From: JAWWPY01 sp036394075
GTDB taxonomy: Bacteria > Actinomycetota > Actinomycetes > Streptosporangiales > Streptosporangiaceae
DNA length: 54,367 bases
Assembly: GCA_036394075.1 (NCBI GenBank)
Contig: DASWFT010000255.1
Location: 1-54,367, forward strand
Reading direction: 5' to 3'
Below are positions 24,599-34,038 of the stretch, piece after piece. The translations under genes and the position numbers were made by a program. Each line of letters starts with the position of its first letter. Positions within the stretch are counted from its first letter, which is position 1. The notes beneath the pieces are model-generated. The model saw only the letters and a program-made list of their open reading frames with translations. It did no database searches and was not told the DNA's origin.

Positions 24599-25411
24599 GT
24601 GGTGACCAGTCCCACCGGAACGCAGGCGGTCGACCGGGCGGCACGGCTGCTCACTGAGGTCGTGCACTCCCCCGGCTCGGTGACCTTCACCGAACTGGCG
24701 GCCGCCACCGGGCTGGCCAAGAGCACCACATCGCGGCTGCTGCTCGCGCTGGAGCGGGGCGGCCTGGTGCGCCGCGACGGCGCGGGCCGGTTCCGGCCCG
24801 GCGAGGTGTTCGTCCGGTACGCCTGGCGGGGCGGGGCCGAGGCAGGACTGGTCGATGTCGCCCAGCCCTATCTCGACCGGCTCGGCGAGGCCACCGGCGA
24901 GACCGTGAACCTCGGTGTGGAGCGCGACGGCATGGTCGAGCAGATCGCCCAGGTGGACTGCACGTACCTGATCGGCGGGACCAACTGGCTCGGCCGCCCG
25001 GTGCCGCTGCACTGCGCGGCGCTCGGCAAGGTGCTGCTCGCCTACGGCGCCGTCGAGATGCCGCCGGGCCGCCTGGAATGCCGCACTGCCAGGACCATCA
25101 CCAGCCGGGCCGACCTGGACGCCCACCTGGCCGAGGTACGCCGGCGCGGTTACGCCATCACCGACGAGGAACTCGAGCCCGGGCTGGTCGCCGTCGCCGC
25201 GCCGGTCCGCCGCGACGGCGGCACGGTCGTGGCCGCGCTGTCGGTGTCCGCCCCGGCCACCCGGCTCACCCCCGCCCGGATAGCCGGCGTCGCGGCGGAG
25301 TGCGCGGCGCAGGCAGCCGCGTTGTCCGCGGCCCTGGGGCACCGGCCAGGGGTCCCAGAGACACCGGCCAGCGCGCTGAAAGCCAGAGCACGGAAAGAAC
25401 CGGCGCACTAA
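24599..25411 (+). CDS. IclR-family regulator of the corrinoid methyltransferase cluster
   Basis: This 270-residue regulator has a winged helix-turn-helix at about residues 10-65 (AVDRAARLLTEVV, then FTELAAATGLAKSTTSRLLLALERGGLVRRD). A ligand-binding domain follows from about 85 to 255 (GETVNLGVERDGMVEQIAQVDCTY, GRPVPLHCAALGKVLLA, RRRGYAITDEELEPGLVAVAAPV). The start is GTG at 24599 or GTG at 24602; AGAGAGG lies upstream. It is divergent from the mttB-like gene and heads the six-gene set downstream. Its likely effector is the methylated substrate or a product of the pathway. Confidence 0.9.
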   Translation: MVTSPTGTQAVDRAARLLTEVVHSPGSVTFTELAAATGLAKSTTSRLLLALERGGLVRRDGAGRFRPGEVFVRYAWRGGAEAGLVDVAQPYLDRLGEATGETVNLGVERDGMVEQIAQVDCTYLIGGTNWLGRPVPLHCAALGKVLLAYGAVEMPPGRLECRTARTITSRADLDAHLAEVRRRGYAITDEELEPGLVAVAAPVRRDGGTVVAALSVSAPATRLTPARIAGVAAECAAQAAALSAALGHRPGVPETPASALKARARKEPAH

Positions 25412-25427
25412 AAGCCAGAGCACGGAA
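25379..25427 (+). repeat. 17-bp direct repeat spanning the iclR stop codon
   Basis: AAAGCCAGAGCACGGAA occurs at 25379-25395 and 25411-25427, 32 bp apart. The first copy encodes the C-terminus of IclR; the second supplies part of the ribosome-binding region of the corrinoid protein gene. Confidence 0.8.
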
Positions 25428-25438
25428 GAAGGTGCCGC

Positions 25439-26107
<669 letters not shown>

Positions 26108-26148
26108 CTGGCATCCCGTGGATCACTCCCCGGCCACCGATGAAGCCG

Positions 26149-26201
26149 ATGAATGTGACATGGCCTGGGTTATAACCCGCACGATGCCACATTCACCGGA
26201 T
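26149..26201. repeat. Dispersed palindromic repeat, family A, copy 2
   Basis: This 53-bp element has 43 positions identical to 1383-1435, with arms ATGAATGTGACAT and ATGCCACATTCAC. It lies between the corrinoid protein and methyltransferase genes, again inside an apparent operon. Confidence 0.7.
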
Positions 26202-26220
26202 CGGAGGCGCCCACCTAGAC

Positions 26221-26271
26221 GGCGCCGACCCGGACAGCGCCCACCCAGTCGGCGCCCACCCGGACAGCGCC
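26221..26271 (+). repeat. 30-bp spaced direct repeat before the folate methyltransferase gene
   Basis: GGCGCC(G/C)ACCCGGACAGCGCC-like blocks occur at about 26221-26241 and 26251-26271, with a related partial copy between them. They fill the gap between the palindrome and the ribosome-binding site of the next gene. Confidence 0.65.
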
Positions 26272-26308
26272 GGCCTGACGACGCCGGCCACAGCAGCGGA
26301 GGCCTCCC

Positions 26309-27259
26309 GTGCACACCGTCCTGAGGTCCGCCAGCCGTGAGGTCGTGATCGGCCCGGACCAGCCGTTCTGCGTGATCGGGGAGCGGATCAACCCCACTGG
26401 CCGCACGATCTTCCAGGAGCAGTTGCGACGCGGTGACCTGTCCCGCATCGAGATCGACGTGGCGCAGCAGGTGGCCGGCGGCGCGATGGTCCTGGACGTC
26501 AACATGGGCGCCCCGCTGGTGGACGAGGCCGGGCTGATGGTGCAGGCGGTCACGCTCATCCAGCGCCTCACCGACCTGCCGCTGTGCATCGACTCCTCGA
26601 TCGTCGAGGTGCTCGACGCCGGCCTGGCCGCCTACCAGGGCAAGGCGCTGGTCAACTCGGTCACCGCCGAGGACGAGCGGCTTGAGGCCATCCTGCCGAT
26701 CGTCAAGAAGTACGGCGCCGCGGTGATCGCGCTGCCCAACGACGAGGAGGAGATCCCCGAGGACCCCCGCCGCCGCCTGGAACTGGCCCGCAAGGTCATC
26801 GAGGTCGCCACCGGCCGGTTCGGCATCCCGGCCGAGGACATCCTGATCGACCCGCTGGCCATGCCGATCGGCGCCGACACCTCGCTGGTGGTCAAGACCC
26901 TGGAGACGATCGCGCTGCTCGCCGCGGAGTTCGGGGTGAACATGACGCTCGGCGCGTCCAACGTGTCTTTCGGCATGCCGGAGCGGCACGCGATCGGCGC
27001 TGCCTTCCTGCCCATCGCCATCAGCAACGGCCTGACCAGCGCCATCCTGGACGCCCGGTCGCCGCAGATCGTCCGCGCCGTCAAGGCCGCCGACCTGCTG
27101 CTGGACCGCGACCCCTGGGGCGCGTCGTGGATCGCCGCGCACCGGGCCGCCCAAGCCGCCGCCCAGGCCCAGGCCCAGCAGGCCCAGGCCGCCCAAGGAC
27201 AGGCCCAGCAGGCACCAGCCCAGCAGGCACCAGCCCAGCAGGCCCAGGCTGGCGCATGA
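26309..27259 (+). CDS. Methyl-corrinoid:tetrahydrofolate methyltransferase (MtgA/AcsE-like)
   Basis: This 316-residue protein has a pterin-binding TIM barrel of the dihydropteroate-synthase type. It would move the methyl group from the corrinoid protein to tetrahydrofolate, giving 5-methyl-THF. Key segments are CVIGERINPTGRTIF at the start of the barrel, GAMVLDVNMGAPLVDE, LPLCIDSSIVEVLDAGL, ALVNSVTAEDERL, DPLAMPIGAD and MTLGASNVSFGMPERHAIGAAFL, all typical of MtgA/AcsE/MtvA. The last about 45 residues are an Ala/Gln repeat tail (AQQAPAQQ units) encoded by a tandem repeat. GGAGG precedes the GTG at 26309. It overlaps the next gene by four bases. Confidence 0.93.
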   Translation: MHTVLRSASREVVIGPDQPFCVIGERINPTGRTIFQEQLRRGDLSRIEIDVAQQVAGGAMVLDVNMGAPLVDEAGLMVQAVTLIQRLTDLPLCIDSSIVEVLDAGLAAYQGKALVNSVTAEDERLEAILPIVKKYGAAVIALPNDEEEIPEDPRRRLELARKVIEVATGRFGIPAEDILIDPLAMPIGADTSLVVKTLETIALLAAEFGVNMTLGASNVSFGMPERHAIGAAFLPIAISNGLTSAILDARSPQIVRAVKAADLLLDRDPWGASWIAAHRAAQAAAQAQAQQAQAAQGQAQQAPAQQAPAQQAQAGA

Positions 27260-29154
27260 CGAGCCCCAGCAGCGCGCAGGTGGCCCCCGGCCCGGACGGT
27301 ACCGGCCCGGACGAGGCCGCCTCCACCCGGATAGACCTGGTTTTTGAGCCAAACGGAAGGCGGGTGCGGGTCCCCTCAGGAGTGACGCTGTTCGACGCGG
27401 CGAGCTGGAACGGCATCGCCATCGACTCAACCTGTGGCGGGCACGGCACGTGCAAGAAATGCAAGATCAGGGTGATCGACGGGACGGTGCCGGTGACCCC
27501 GCTGGACGTCCGCGCGTTCACCCCCGGCGAGCTGCGCGGCGGGTGGCGGCTCGCCTGCCGCGTGCTGGCCGAGGCCGACGCCCGGGTGGAGGTGCCCCCG
27601 CTGGTCACCCGGCCCAAGGCGGCCACCGTCGGGGTGGGCAGGCAGGTGATCCTGCGGCCAGCGGTGCAGAAGCGCTACCTGGAACTGGACGAGCCGTCGC
27701 TGAGCGACCAGATGACCGACATGGAACGGGTACTGGCCCGGATCGATGACCTGGAACTGCGGGTCGACCTGCACGCGCTCAGGTCGGTGGGCCGGGTGCT
27801 GCGCGCCGCTGACTACAAGGTCACCGCGGTCATCGTGGACGACGTGCTGATCGACGTGGAACCCGGTGACACGTCCGGCCGCCTGTTCGGCATCGCCTTC
27901 GACCTCGGCACCACCACGGTCGTCGCCACCCTCCTCGACCTGTCGACCGGGACGCCGGTCGCCGTCGATTCCATGCTCAACATGCAGCAGCCGTTCGGCG
28001 CCGACGTGATCACCCGGATCAGCGCGGTCATGATGGACCCGGCCGCGCTCGGTCGGCTGAGCGGGCTGGCGCACGAGACACTCGCCGGGCTGGCCCGGTC
28101 CGTGTGCGAGCAGGGCGAGGTGGATCCGCGTGAGGTCTACGAGGTGGCGGTGGCCGGCAACGCCACCATGACGCACATCGCCCTCGGCATCGACCCTGAG
28201 CCGCTCGGCGTCGCGCCGTTCATCATGTCCACCCGGCTGCTGCCCGAAGTGCTCGCCGCCGACCTGGGCATCGGGGCGCACCCGCGGGCCCGCGCCGTGG
28301 TCTTCCCCGCGTTCGGCGCCTACGCGGGCGGCGACATCACCGCGGGCCTGCTCGCCTCCGGGATGGACCGCGACTCCCGCACCCGGCTGTTCGTGGACAT
28401 CGGCACCAACTGCGAGATCGTGCTGGGCAACCGGGACTGGCTGCTGGCCACGGCGGCGCCGGCCGGCCCGGCCTTCGAGGGGGCGGCGATCCGGTGCGGG
28501 ATGCGGGCCGCCGACGGGGCCATCGAGGTGGTCTCGATGACCCCCGAGACGATCGAGCTGAAGGTCATCGGCGACGCGGAGCCCGCCGGGCTGTGCGGCT
28601 CCGGCCTGGTCGACGCGGTCACCTCGCTGGTCCGGCTGGAGCTGCTGGACAGCTCGGGCCGGCTCGTCCCCGAGGATCACGCCGCGGTGCTGGCGCCCGG
28701 GCTCGCGGCCCGGCTGACCAAGCTCGGCGAGGAACGGGTCTTCGTGCTGCACTGGCTCGGCGAGCCAGGCGACGTGTCCCACTCCATCTACCTGTCCCAG
28801 CGGGACGTGCGCGAACTTCAGTTCGCCAAGGCGGCCATCGCCACCGGCTGGCGCATCCTGTGCGAGGAAGCGGGGCTGGCCCCGGGCGATATCCAGCAGG
28901 TGCTGCTGGCCGGATCGTTCGGAAGCTATCTTTCCCCGGCCAACGCGATCCGGATTGGCCTGGTGCCGTCGCTGCCGGTGATGCGGGTGGTGAGCGCGGG
29001 GAACGTGGCCGGCGAGGGGGCCAAGATGGCGCTGCTGAGCGTGCGCGAGCGGGCCGGCGGCCTGGCGCTGCTGGAGGAGGTGAGGTATGTCGAGCTCTCC
29101 GACCGCGCCGACTTCAACGACCGCTTCGTCGACCAGCTCGCGTTCCCGCCCTGA
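27256..29154 (+). CDS. RACo-like corrinoid reactivation protein ([2Fe-2S] plus ASKHA ATPase)
   Basis: This 632-residue protein reactivates corrinoid proteins oxidised to Co(II) by ATP-dependent reduction. Residues 25-110 are a plant-type ferredoxin domain with cluster cysteines C60, C66, C69 and C101 (STCGGHGTCKKCK, RLACRV). After a linker, residues about 210-620 form the actin-like ATPase domain: FDLGTTTVVATLLDLSTG, AVAGNATMTHIALGI, LFVDIGTNCEIVLG and LLAGSFGSYLSPANAIRIGL. It is translationally coupled to the folate methyltransferase by an ATGA overlap. Members of this type (RamA/RACo) usually accompany corrinoid methyltransferases. Confidence 0.93.
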   Translation: MTSPSSAQVAPGPDGTGPDEAASTRIDLVFEPNGRRVRVPSGVTLFDAASWNGIAIDSTCGGHGTCKKCKIRVIDGTVPVTPLDVRAFTPGELRGGWRLACRVLAEADARVEVPPLVTRPKAATVGVGRQVILRPAVQKRYLELDEPSLSDQMTDMERVLARIDDLELRVDLHALRSVGRVLRAADYKVTAVIVDDVLIDVEPGDTSGRLFGIAFDLGTTTVVATLLDLSTGTPVAVDSMLNMQQPFGADVITRISAVMMDPAALGRLSGLAHETLAGLARSVCEQGEVDPREVYEVAVAGNATMTHIALGIDPEPLGVAPFIMSTRLLPEVLAADLGIGAHPRARAVVFPAFGAYAGGDITAGLLASGMDRDSRTRLFVDIGTNCEIVLGNRDWLLATAAPAGPAFEGAAIRCGMRAADGAIEVVSMTPETIELKVIGDAEPAGLCGSGLVDAVTSLVRLELLDSSGRLVPEDHAAVLAPGLAARLTKLGEERVFVLHWLGEPGDVSHSIYLSQRDVRELQFAKAAIATGWRILCEEAGLAPGDIQQVLLAGSFGSYLSPANAIRIGLVPSLPVMRVVSAGNVAGEGAKMALLSVRERAGGLALLEEVRYVELSDRADFNDRFVDQLAFPP

Positions 29155-29743
29155 CATCGCGGTGATCGCCTGCGGCGCTCTCGGCAGTCACGTCCGCGAG
29201 ATCGTGGCTCGCCGGGGGTGGGCGGTGGAGCTGCACTTCATGCCCTCGCTGCTGCACAACCGCCCAGGCCAGATAACCCCTTCCGCTGAACGAATGGCGC
29301 GGGCGGCTCAAGCCCGCGGCTTGCGGGTCGCACTGGCGTACTCGGACTGCGGGACCTACGGGGCGCTCGATGAGCTGTGCTCGCGGCTCGGCCTGCGGCG
29401 GATGGGCGGGCTGCACTGTTATGACGTGCTGGCGGGCCCGGACCGGCTGCGGGCCCTGTTCGACGCCGAACCCGGCACGTATGTGCTTACCGACTTCCTG
29501 GTGCGCGGTTTCCAGCGGTCGGTCGTGGCCGAGCTGGGCCTGGACCGCCGCCCCGAGCTGTGGGCGGACTACTTCGGCCACTACCGGCGGGTGGTCTGGC
29601 TGGCGCAGAGCCGCAGCGCCGACCTGGAGGCGGCGGCGGCGGACGTGGCCGCGATGTTCGGCCTCCCCCTCACGGTCATCGACACCGGCACCGGGGGACT
29701 GGAACGCGAGCTGGAACGGCTGGTCGCCGAAGGCGGCGGGTGA
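29087..29743 (+). CDS. DUF1638 protein of the corrinoid methyltransferase cluster
   Basis: This 218-residue soluble protein matches DUF1638: IAVIACGALGSHVREI, ELHFMPSLLHNRPGQITPS, VALAYSDCGTYGALDELC and MGGLHCYDVLAGPDRLRALF. Conserved Cys and His residues (CGAL, YSDCGTYG, GLHCYD) suggest metal or cofactor binding. DUF1638 genes recur beside MttB-type methyltransferases in other organisms, but the biochemical role is unknown. A strong GGAGGTGAGGT sequence precedes the ATG at 29087, so the gene overlaps the 3' end of the reactivase gene by 68 bases in another frame. It ends TGATG with the next gene. Confidence 0.88.
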   Translation: MSSSPTAPTSTTASSTSSRSRPDIAVIACGALGSHVREIVARRGWAVELHFMPSLLHNRPGQITPSAERMARAAQARGLRVALAYSDCGTYGALDELCSRLGLRRMGGLHCYDVLAGPDRLRALFDAEPGTYVLTDFLVRGFQRSVVAELGLDRRPELWADYFGHYRRVVWLAQSRSADLEAAAADVAAMFGLPLTVIDTGTGGLERELERLVAEGGG

Positions 29744-30654
29744 TGGCGATGACGCGCCTGGGTTTGACTGGCAGGGGCCTGCTGACGGGGAAGCTGCCGG
29801 GTAGCGGCCTGGCGAGGGTGGCGCCGCTGCTTTCCCGCCCGCGCTACGAGGTCTTCCCGGCCGGTGGGGTCGAGGACGCCGTGGCCGAGTGGGTGCCCGC
29901 CGGCATGACGGTGACGGTGACCGCCTCGCCGGCCCGGGGCCTCGACGCGACGCTGGACCTGACGGAGCGGCTGGCCGCCCGGGGCTACCGGGTGGTCCCG
30001 CACGTGTCGGCCCGGCTGGTCACCGACGACAGCCACCTGACGGAGATCGTTGGGCGGCTATTGGCTTGCGGGGTTGACGACGTGTTCGTTCCCGCCGGGG
30101 ACGCGGACCCGCCGGCCGGGCTCTTCGACAATGCGCTGTCGCTGATCGAGCAGCTCGCCGAGATGGGCCGCCCGTTCGCGCGGGTCGGGATCACCGGGTA
30201 CCCGGAGAGCCACCCGCGGATCGACGACGACATCACCATCCAGGCGATGTGGGACAAGCGCCACCACGCCGCCTACATCGTGAGCAACCTGTGCTTCGAC
30301 CCGGCCGTACTGCGCCGCTGGATCGGCCGGATCCGCGCGCGGGGAGTGACGCTGCCGCTGTTCGTGGGCCTGGCCGGGCCGGTGGACCGGGCCCGGCTGA
30401 TGCGGATGGCCGCGCGGGCCGGGGTCGCGGAATCGGCCAGGTTCCTGGCCGGGCACACCGAGTGGTTCCTGCGCCTCGGCACCCCCGGCGGGTACCGCCC
30501 GGACCGGTTGCTTGACCGCACCGGGGCCACGCTCGCCGCCCCCGCCTCGGCCGTGGAAGGCCTGCACCTGTTTACGTTCAACCAGGTCCGGCAGACCGAG
30601 GAGTGGCGCAGATCGCTGCTCGCCCGGCTGGCCGGGCAGGTCGGGCGCGGCTGA
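29743..30654 (+). CDS. Methylenetetrahydrofolate reductase-like (MetF-like) protein
   Basis: This 303-residue TIM-barrel protein resembles the MetF flavoprotein family, which interconverts 5-methyl-THF and 5,10-methylene-THF. Typical segments are VTVTASPARGLDATLDLTERLAARGYRVVPHVSARLV, LLACGVDDVFVPAGDADPPAGLFDNALSLIEQL and FARVGITGYPESHP, then KRHHAAYIVSNLCFDPAVLRRWI. It is shorter and more divergent than E. coli MetF near the N-terminus. As the last gene of the cluster it could oxidise the methyl-THF made by the upstream methyltransferase. Its start overlaps the DUF1638 stop by one base (TGATG). Confidence 0.85.
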   Translation: MAMTRLGLTGRGLLTGKLPGSGLARVAPLLSRPRYEVFPAGGVEDAVAEWVPAGMTVTVTASPARGLDATLDLTERLAARGYRVVPHVSARLVTDDSHLTEIVGRLLACGVDDVFVPAGDADPPAGLFDNALSLIEQLAEMGRPFARVGITGYPESHPRIDDDITIQAMWDKRHHAAYIVSNLCFDPAVLRRWIGRIRARGVTLPLFVGLAGPVDRARLMRMAARAGVAESARFLAGHTEWFLRLGTPGGYRPDRLLDRTGATLAAPASAVEGLHLFTFNQVRQTEEWRRSLLARLAGQVGRG

Positions 30655-30968
30655 TCAAACTCCGTGGGATGCCATGGCTGAACCTGAGCCGGGGGCGCAG
30701 CCGTGATCCGGCGCAGCGAACGAGTGGGCTGTCGGCATCAACAGCGCTGATCAGGCGCTCGTCCTCAGCCACGGCTGACCGGTCAACCCAGTACGACGCG
30801 GGGTCCCGGCCGCTGCGGTGGCCGGGACCCGCCCGGGCCAAGCTTCACGATCACGACCAGACATGTTCACCCGGCGTGAACCCCCGTGGAGGCGGGTAGC
30901 TGGACGATGGGGATGTGGGGCCCCGAGCGGCCCCTCGTCATGTGAGCGCGTCACCTGGGAGGGCTGCC
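30655..30968. other. Gap with no gene seen
   Basis: The 314 bases between the MetF-like gene and the phosphatase gene contain no supported gene. Only the GGGAGGG ribosome-binding site just before 30969 was recognised. Confidence 0.5.
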
Positions 30969-32681
30969 GTGACCGACGGACCGCGTGCCACCAGCGACGG
31001 ACCGGGTGTCACCAGCGACGGACCGGGTGCCGCCAACAACGTGCCGGGTGCCGCCAGCGACGCGCCGGGGGTGTCACGCCGGCAGATTCTGGTGTCGGGC
31101 GGGCTGGTCGCCACGGCGCCCCTGCTGCTCGGCGCGCGGAACGCACCGGCCACGACCGGGACGCGCACCGCGCCAGCCCTGGTCCGCCGGCCGGACGTGG
31201 CCGGCGCACCGCCGCCTGAGCAGGTCCACCTCCAGTTTGGTGCCGACGCCGCCACGCAGATCGCGGTCTCCTGGGCGGCACCGGCCCGGGTGGCCAGGCC
31301 ACGGCTGCGGGTAGGCCGGGCCGGCGGCGGCTTCGGCCACAACGTGCGGGCCGAGGAGCGCGTCTACACCGAGGCGCTGAGTGGCGAGACGGTGTACACC
31401 TACCACGCGCGGCTCGGACACCTCGAACCTGACACCGCGTTCGTCTATGAGGTACTGCACGACGGCGCGCCGCCGGTGCCGGGTACCTTCCGCACCGGGC
31501 CCCATGGCCGCTCGAAGGGCTTTCGTTTCACCAGCTTCGGCGACCAGTCCATCCCGGCCAAGATCGGCCTCGGGCTCGGCCCGGCCACCGCGAACGCGGG
31601 GTACATCGTGGACGCGGTCGATGCGCTCGATCCCCTGTTCCACCTGCTGAACGGCGACCTGTGCTATGCCAATGTGAGCGACGTGCCGGTGCAGACCTGG
31701 ACGTCGTTCTTCACCAACAACATGCGGTCGGCGCGATACCGGCCGTGGATGCCCGCGGCCGGCAACCACGAGAACGAGGTCGGCAACGGGCCGCAGGGAT
31801 ACCGCTCCTACCAGACCAGGTTTGAGCTGCCGGATAACGGGTCGGAAGACTTCCAGGGCAACTGGTATGCGTTCACCGTGGGATCGATCCGGGTCGTGTC
31901 GCTCAACAACGACGACGTGTGCCTCCAGGATGGCGCGTTCAGCGGCTATCGCCGCGATCATGTGCCCGGCTACCAGGCGGCCGGTTACGACCCCTACATC
32001 CGCGGCTACAGTCAGGGCCTGCAGCGCGAATGGCTGGAACGCGAACTTGCCGCGGCGCGGGAGACGGCCGGCATCGACTGGATCGTGGTCTGCATGCACC
32101 AGGTGGCGATGTCGTCGGCGCACTTCAACGGCGCGGACCTCGGGATCAGGCAGGAGATCGTCCCGCTGTTCGACCGCTACGGCGTGGACCTTGTGGTCTC
32201 CGGGCACGAGCATCACTTCGAGCGCACCTTCCCGGTCCGCGGCGTCCTGCCGGGCAGCACCCTGCTCACCCCGGCACCGCAGGGCAGCAACGCGGCCGAG
32301 ATCGACACCCGTGACGGCTTCGTCCACATGATCATCGGCGGCGGCGGCCACTCGGCGCCCACCCCGCTGACCGCTTTCGACATGCCGCACGACGGGGTCC
32401 TCATCGTGGGCGTGGGCCCCGGGAGCCCGCAGAGCCAGCACGCGTCGGTCATCACCACGGAGCCCGCGCCGTGGTCGGCCTACCGGGACCTCGCCACGCC
32501 CTACGGCTTCGCCTCGTTCGACGTGGTTCCCGCCGAGCCGGGCGGGACGACGTCGATCACGGTCACTCACTACGGCGCCGCGGCCGGGTCGAGCGTGTAC
32601 GCCCCCCTGGACCAGTTCGTCATGCGCAAGCCGGTCCGTTCCAGGCACGAGGCGGCCGCCAGCGTGCTGGCGCTGAACTGA
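30969..32681 (+). CDS. Tat-exported purple-acid-phosphatase-like metallophosphoesterase
   Basis: This 570-residue protein begins with about 35 repeat-rich residues (DGPG/SDGPG units), followed by a twin-arginine signal (SRRQILVSGGLVATAPLLLGA). Residues about 85-175 are a fibronectin-like N-terminal domain as in purple acid phosphatases. Residues about 185-480 are the dinuclear-metal phosphoesterase domain: FTSFGDQS, LFHLLNGDLCYAN, WMPAAGNHENE, VVCMHQVAMSS and VVSGHEHHFERT. These supply the usual Asp, Asn and His ligands. It probably hydrolyses phosphate esters outside the cell. The GTG at 30969 follows GGGAGGG. Its 3' end is duplicated in a 28-bp tandem repeat. Confidence 0.9.
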   Translation: MTDGPRATSDGPGVTSDGPGAANNVPGAASDAPGVSRRQILVSGGLVATAPLLLGARNAPATTGTRTAPALVRRPDVAGAPPPEQVHLQFGADAATQIAVSWAAPARVARPRLRVGRAGGGFGHNVRAEERVYTEALSGETVYTYHARLGHLEPDTAFVYEVLHDGAPPVPGTFRTGPHGRSKGFRFTSFGDQSIPAKIGLGLGPATANAGYIVDAVDALDPLFHLLNGDLCYANVSDVPVQTWTSFFTNNMRSARYRPWMPAAGNHENEVGNGPQGYRSYQTRFELPDNGSEDFQGNWYAFTVGSIRVVSLNNDDVCLQDGAFSGYRRDHVPGYQAAGYDPYIRGYSQGLQREWLERELAAARETAGIDWIVVCMHQVAMSSAHFNGADLGIRQEIVPLFDRYGVDLVVSGHEHHFERTFPVRGVLPGSTLLTPAPQGSNAAEIDTRDGFVHMIIGGGGHSAPTPLTAFDMPHDGVLIVGVGPGSPQSQHASVITTEPAPWSAYRDLATPYGFASFDVVPAEPGGTTSITVTHYGAAAGSSVYAPLDQFVMRKPVRSRHEAAASVLALN

Positions 32682-32738
32682 CCGCCCGCCACGGCAGCCG
32701 CTGAACTGACCGCCCGCCACGGCAGCCGCTGAATTGAC
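32672..32738 (+). repeat. 28-bp perfect tandem repeat across the phosphatase stop codon
   Basis: Two identical 28-bp units (32672-32699 and 32700-32727), each starting GCTGAACTGACC, plus a partial third with one change (32728-32738). The first unit contains the phosphatase stop codon TGA, so the gene end itself was duplicated. Confidence 0.9.
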
Positions 32739-32778
32739 GGCGCGCCGCGTCATCCCCCGTTTCCCTGGCCTGCCTTTC

Positions 32779-32831
32779 CATGATCACGGTGTTTTCTCAG
32801 TCACCGCGACTGAGGAAACACCGTGCTCATG
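32779..32831. repeat. Dispersed palindromic repeat, family B, copy 2
   Basis: Inverted arms of 24 bases (22 matching), beginning CATGATCACGGTG and ending CACCGTGCTCATG, enclose a 5-base loop. The outer arm CATGATCACGG is identical to that of the element at 6569-6624. It lies downstream of the phosphatase gene and may act as a bidirectional terminator. Confidence 0.65.
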
Positions 32832-32994
32832 AACCGGATCTGACTGAGGTCAGCTCGCGCCGGTCGGCTCCAACGGCTGGGTGTTCGCCCACCCGGGTGC
32901 CGGGCGTATGGTGCGGAGGTGGCTGATGTCTTTTTCTACCGTAGGGCGGTGGGCAAGAGTCGAGGTGCCCGGCCAGGCGTGAGCGGCGGGCAGG

Positions 32995-33975
32995 ATGACT
33001 GCGACCGCTGAGGAAGAGGCCGCCGCGATGGTGGCTGCCGTCCGAGACGATCCCGCCCGGCGCCTGGAGCTTGCCGCCCGCTTCTACGACCGGCGGATCG
33101 GGCGGGTCAGCATCCGGGCGTACCGCCGGGCGGAGATGGCATTCATGCGTTGGCAGGTCAGACGGGGGGTCCTCGCCGCGCCGAGTGCGGACCGGCCCGG
33201 CAGCCCATGGTGGCGGGCGGTCAACGAAGACCTCCTGCGCGATGCCTGGCAGGCCGAGCTGCTGGTCAGCGACCAGCCCGGAACAGTAAGCCGGCCGAGT
33301 GTCGCATGCTGGGTCCGGTTTCTGCGCCGGCCGTCGGCCGAGGCGTGGTACCGGGCCCACAACGCCAGCATCGTCGCCGGGTACCTGGCCCACCGCGACC
33401 TCTCCCAGCAGGAACACCCCGTAGAGCGATTCTTCATGGACGTCGCCCTCATCCGGGTGCTGTACGCCCACAGCATGCTCACCGCCCCGCGTCTGGCCCT
33501 GGGCCGCCTCGCTCCAGCGGGCCGGCTGCTCGCCGACCCCCGCTGGCGCGGTGCCGACGTGTTCCTCAACCTCCACAACGTCCTGCCCAACCGATATCCG
33601 CTCGACGGGCTCACCATGCCAGAGATTCTCGAAGCCGAGAACTACCTGGGGCGCCTGATCGACTACGCCGTGATCCTGCCTCGGACGCACGCCCTCTACG
33701 CCCACGCGGCAGCCGACCTGAACGAGCCACAACTCCTCAAGATGCTCCGTGACGGCTGGCCCGTCTACGCGTGGCCATATGAGGAGCGGCACGTATGGAC
33801 GACCGCAAGGGCACCGCTGGCGATACGCACCCTGAGAAGGCTGACGAGAAACACCGAAATCGATCAGTCAGGGGGAGCTCGCCAGGTATTACAGTCGCGG
33901 TTTCACGTTGGGTATCCAGGTGCTTCCCGTGGGTTACTCCCCTGGACGGGCTCGCGCGGTGCTATGTCACGGTGA
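32995..33975 (+). CDS. Conserved-type hypothetical protein with 3' end replaced by IS701
   Basis: No named family was recognised. The protein is mostly helical and rich in Arg and aromatic residues (AARFYDRRIGRVSIRAYRRAEMAFMRWQVRRGVL, AWYRAHNASIVAGYLAHRDL, ERFFMDVALIRVLYAH, PRLALGRLAPAGRLL). It has no signal peptide. The native frame runs to codon 297 (CAG at 33883-33885), where the IS701-type element begins, so the last about 30 residues are encoded by insertion-sequence DNA. Joining the two CAGG target copies (33883-33886 and 37031-37034) in silico gives a stop six codons later, so only a short tail was lost. The protein may therefore still work. Confidence 0.7.
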   Translation: MTATAEEEAAAMVAAVRDDPARRLELAARFYDRRIGRVSIRAYRRAEMAFMRWQVRRGVLAAPSADRPGSPWWRAVNEDLLRDAWQAELLVSDQPGTVSRPSVACWVRFLRRPSAEAWYRAHNASIVAGYLAHRDLSQQEHPVERFFMDVALIRVLYAHSMLTAPRLALGRLAPAGRLLADPRWRGADVFLNLHNVLPNRYPLDGLTMPEILEAENYLGRLIDYAVILPRTHALYAHAAADLNEPQLLKMLRDGWPVYAWPYEERHVWTTARAPLAIRTLRRLTRNTEIDQSGGARQVLQSRFHVGYPGASRGLLPWTGSRGAMSR

Positions 33976-34038
33976 GTGACGATGTTCCGGGCGCGTCTAC
34001 TGGGGCGGAGAACTACATTGGTGTAGTCTGGGGCGGCC

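Noticed and set aside
24365..25423. Minus-strand open frame extending the mttB-like gene by about 350 residues
   Set aside because: It runs antisense through the iclR gene and the leader repeats, has no domain, and the MttB homology begins at 24364.
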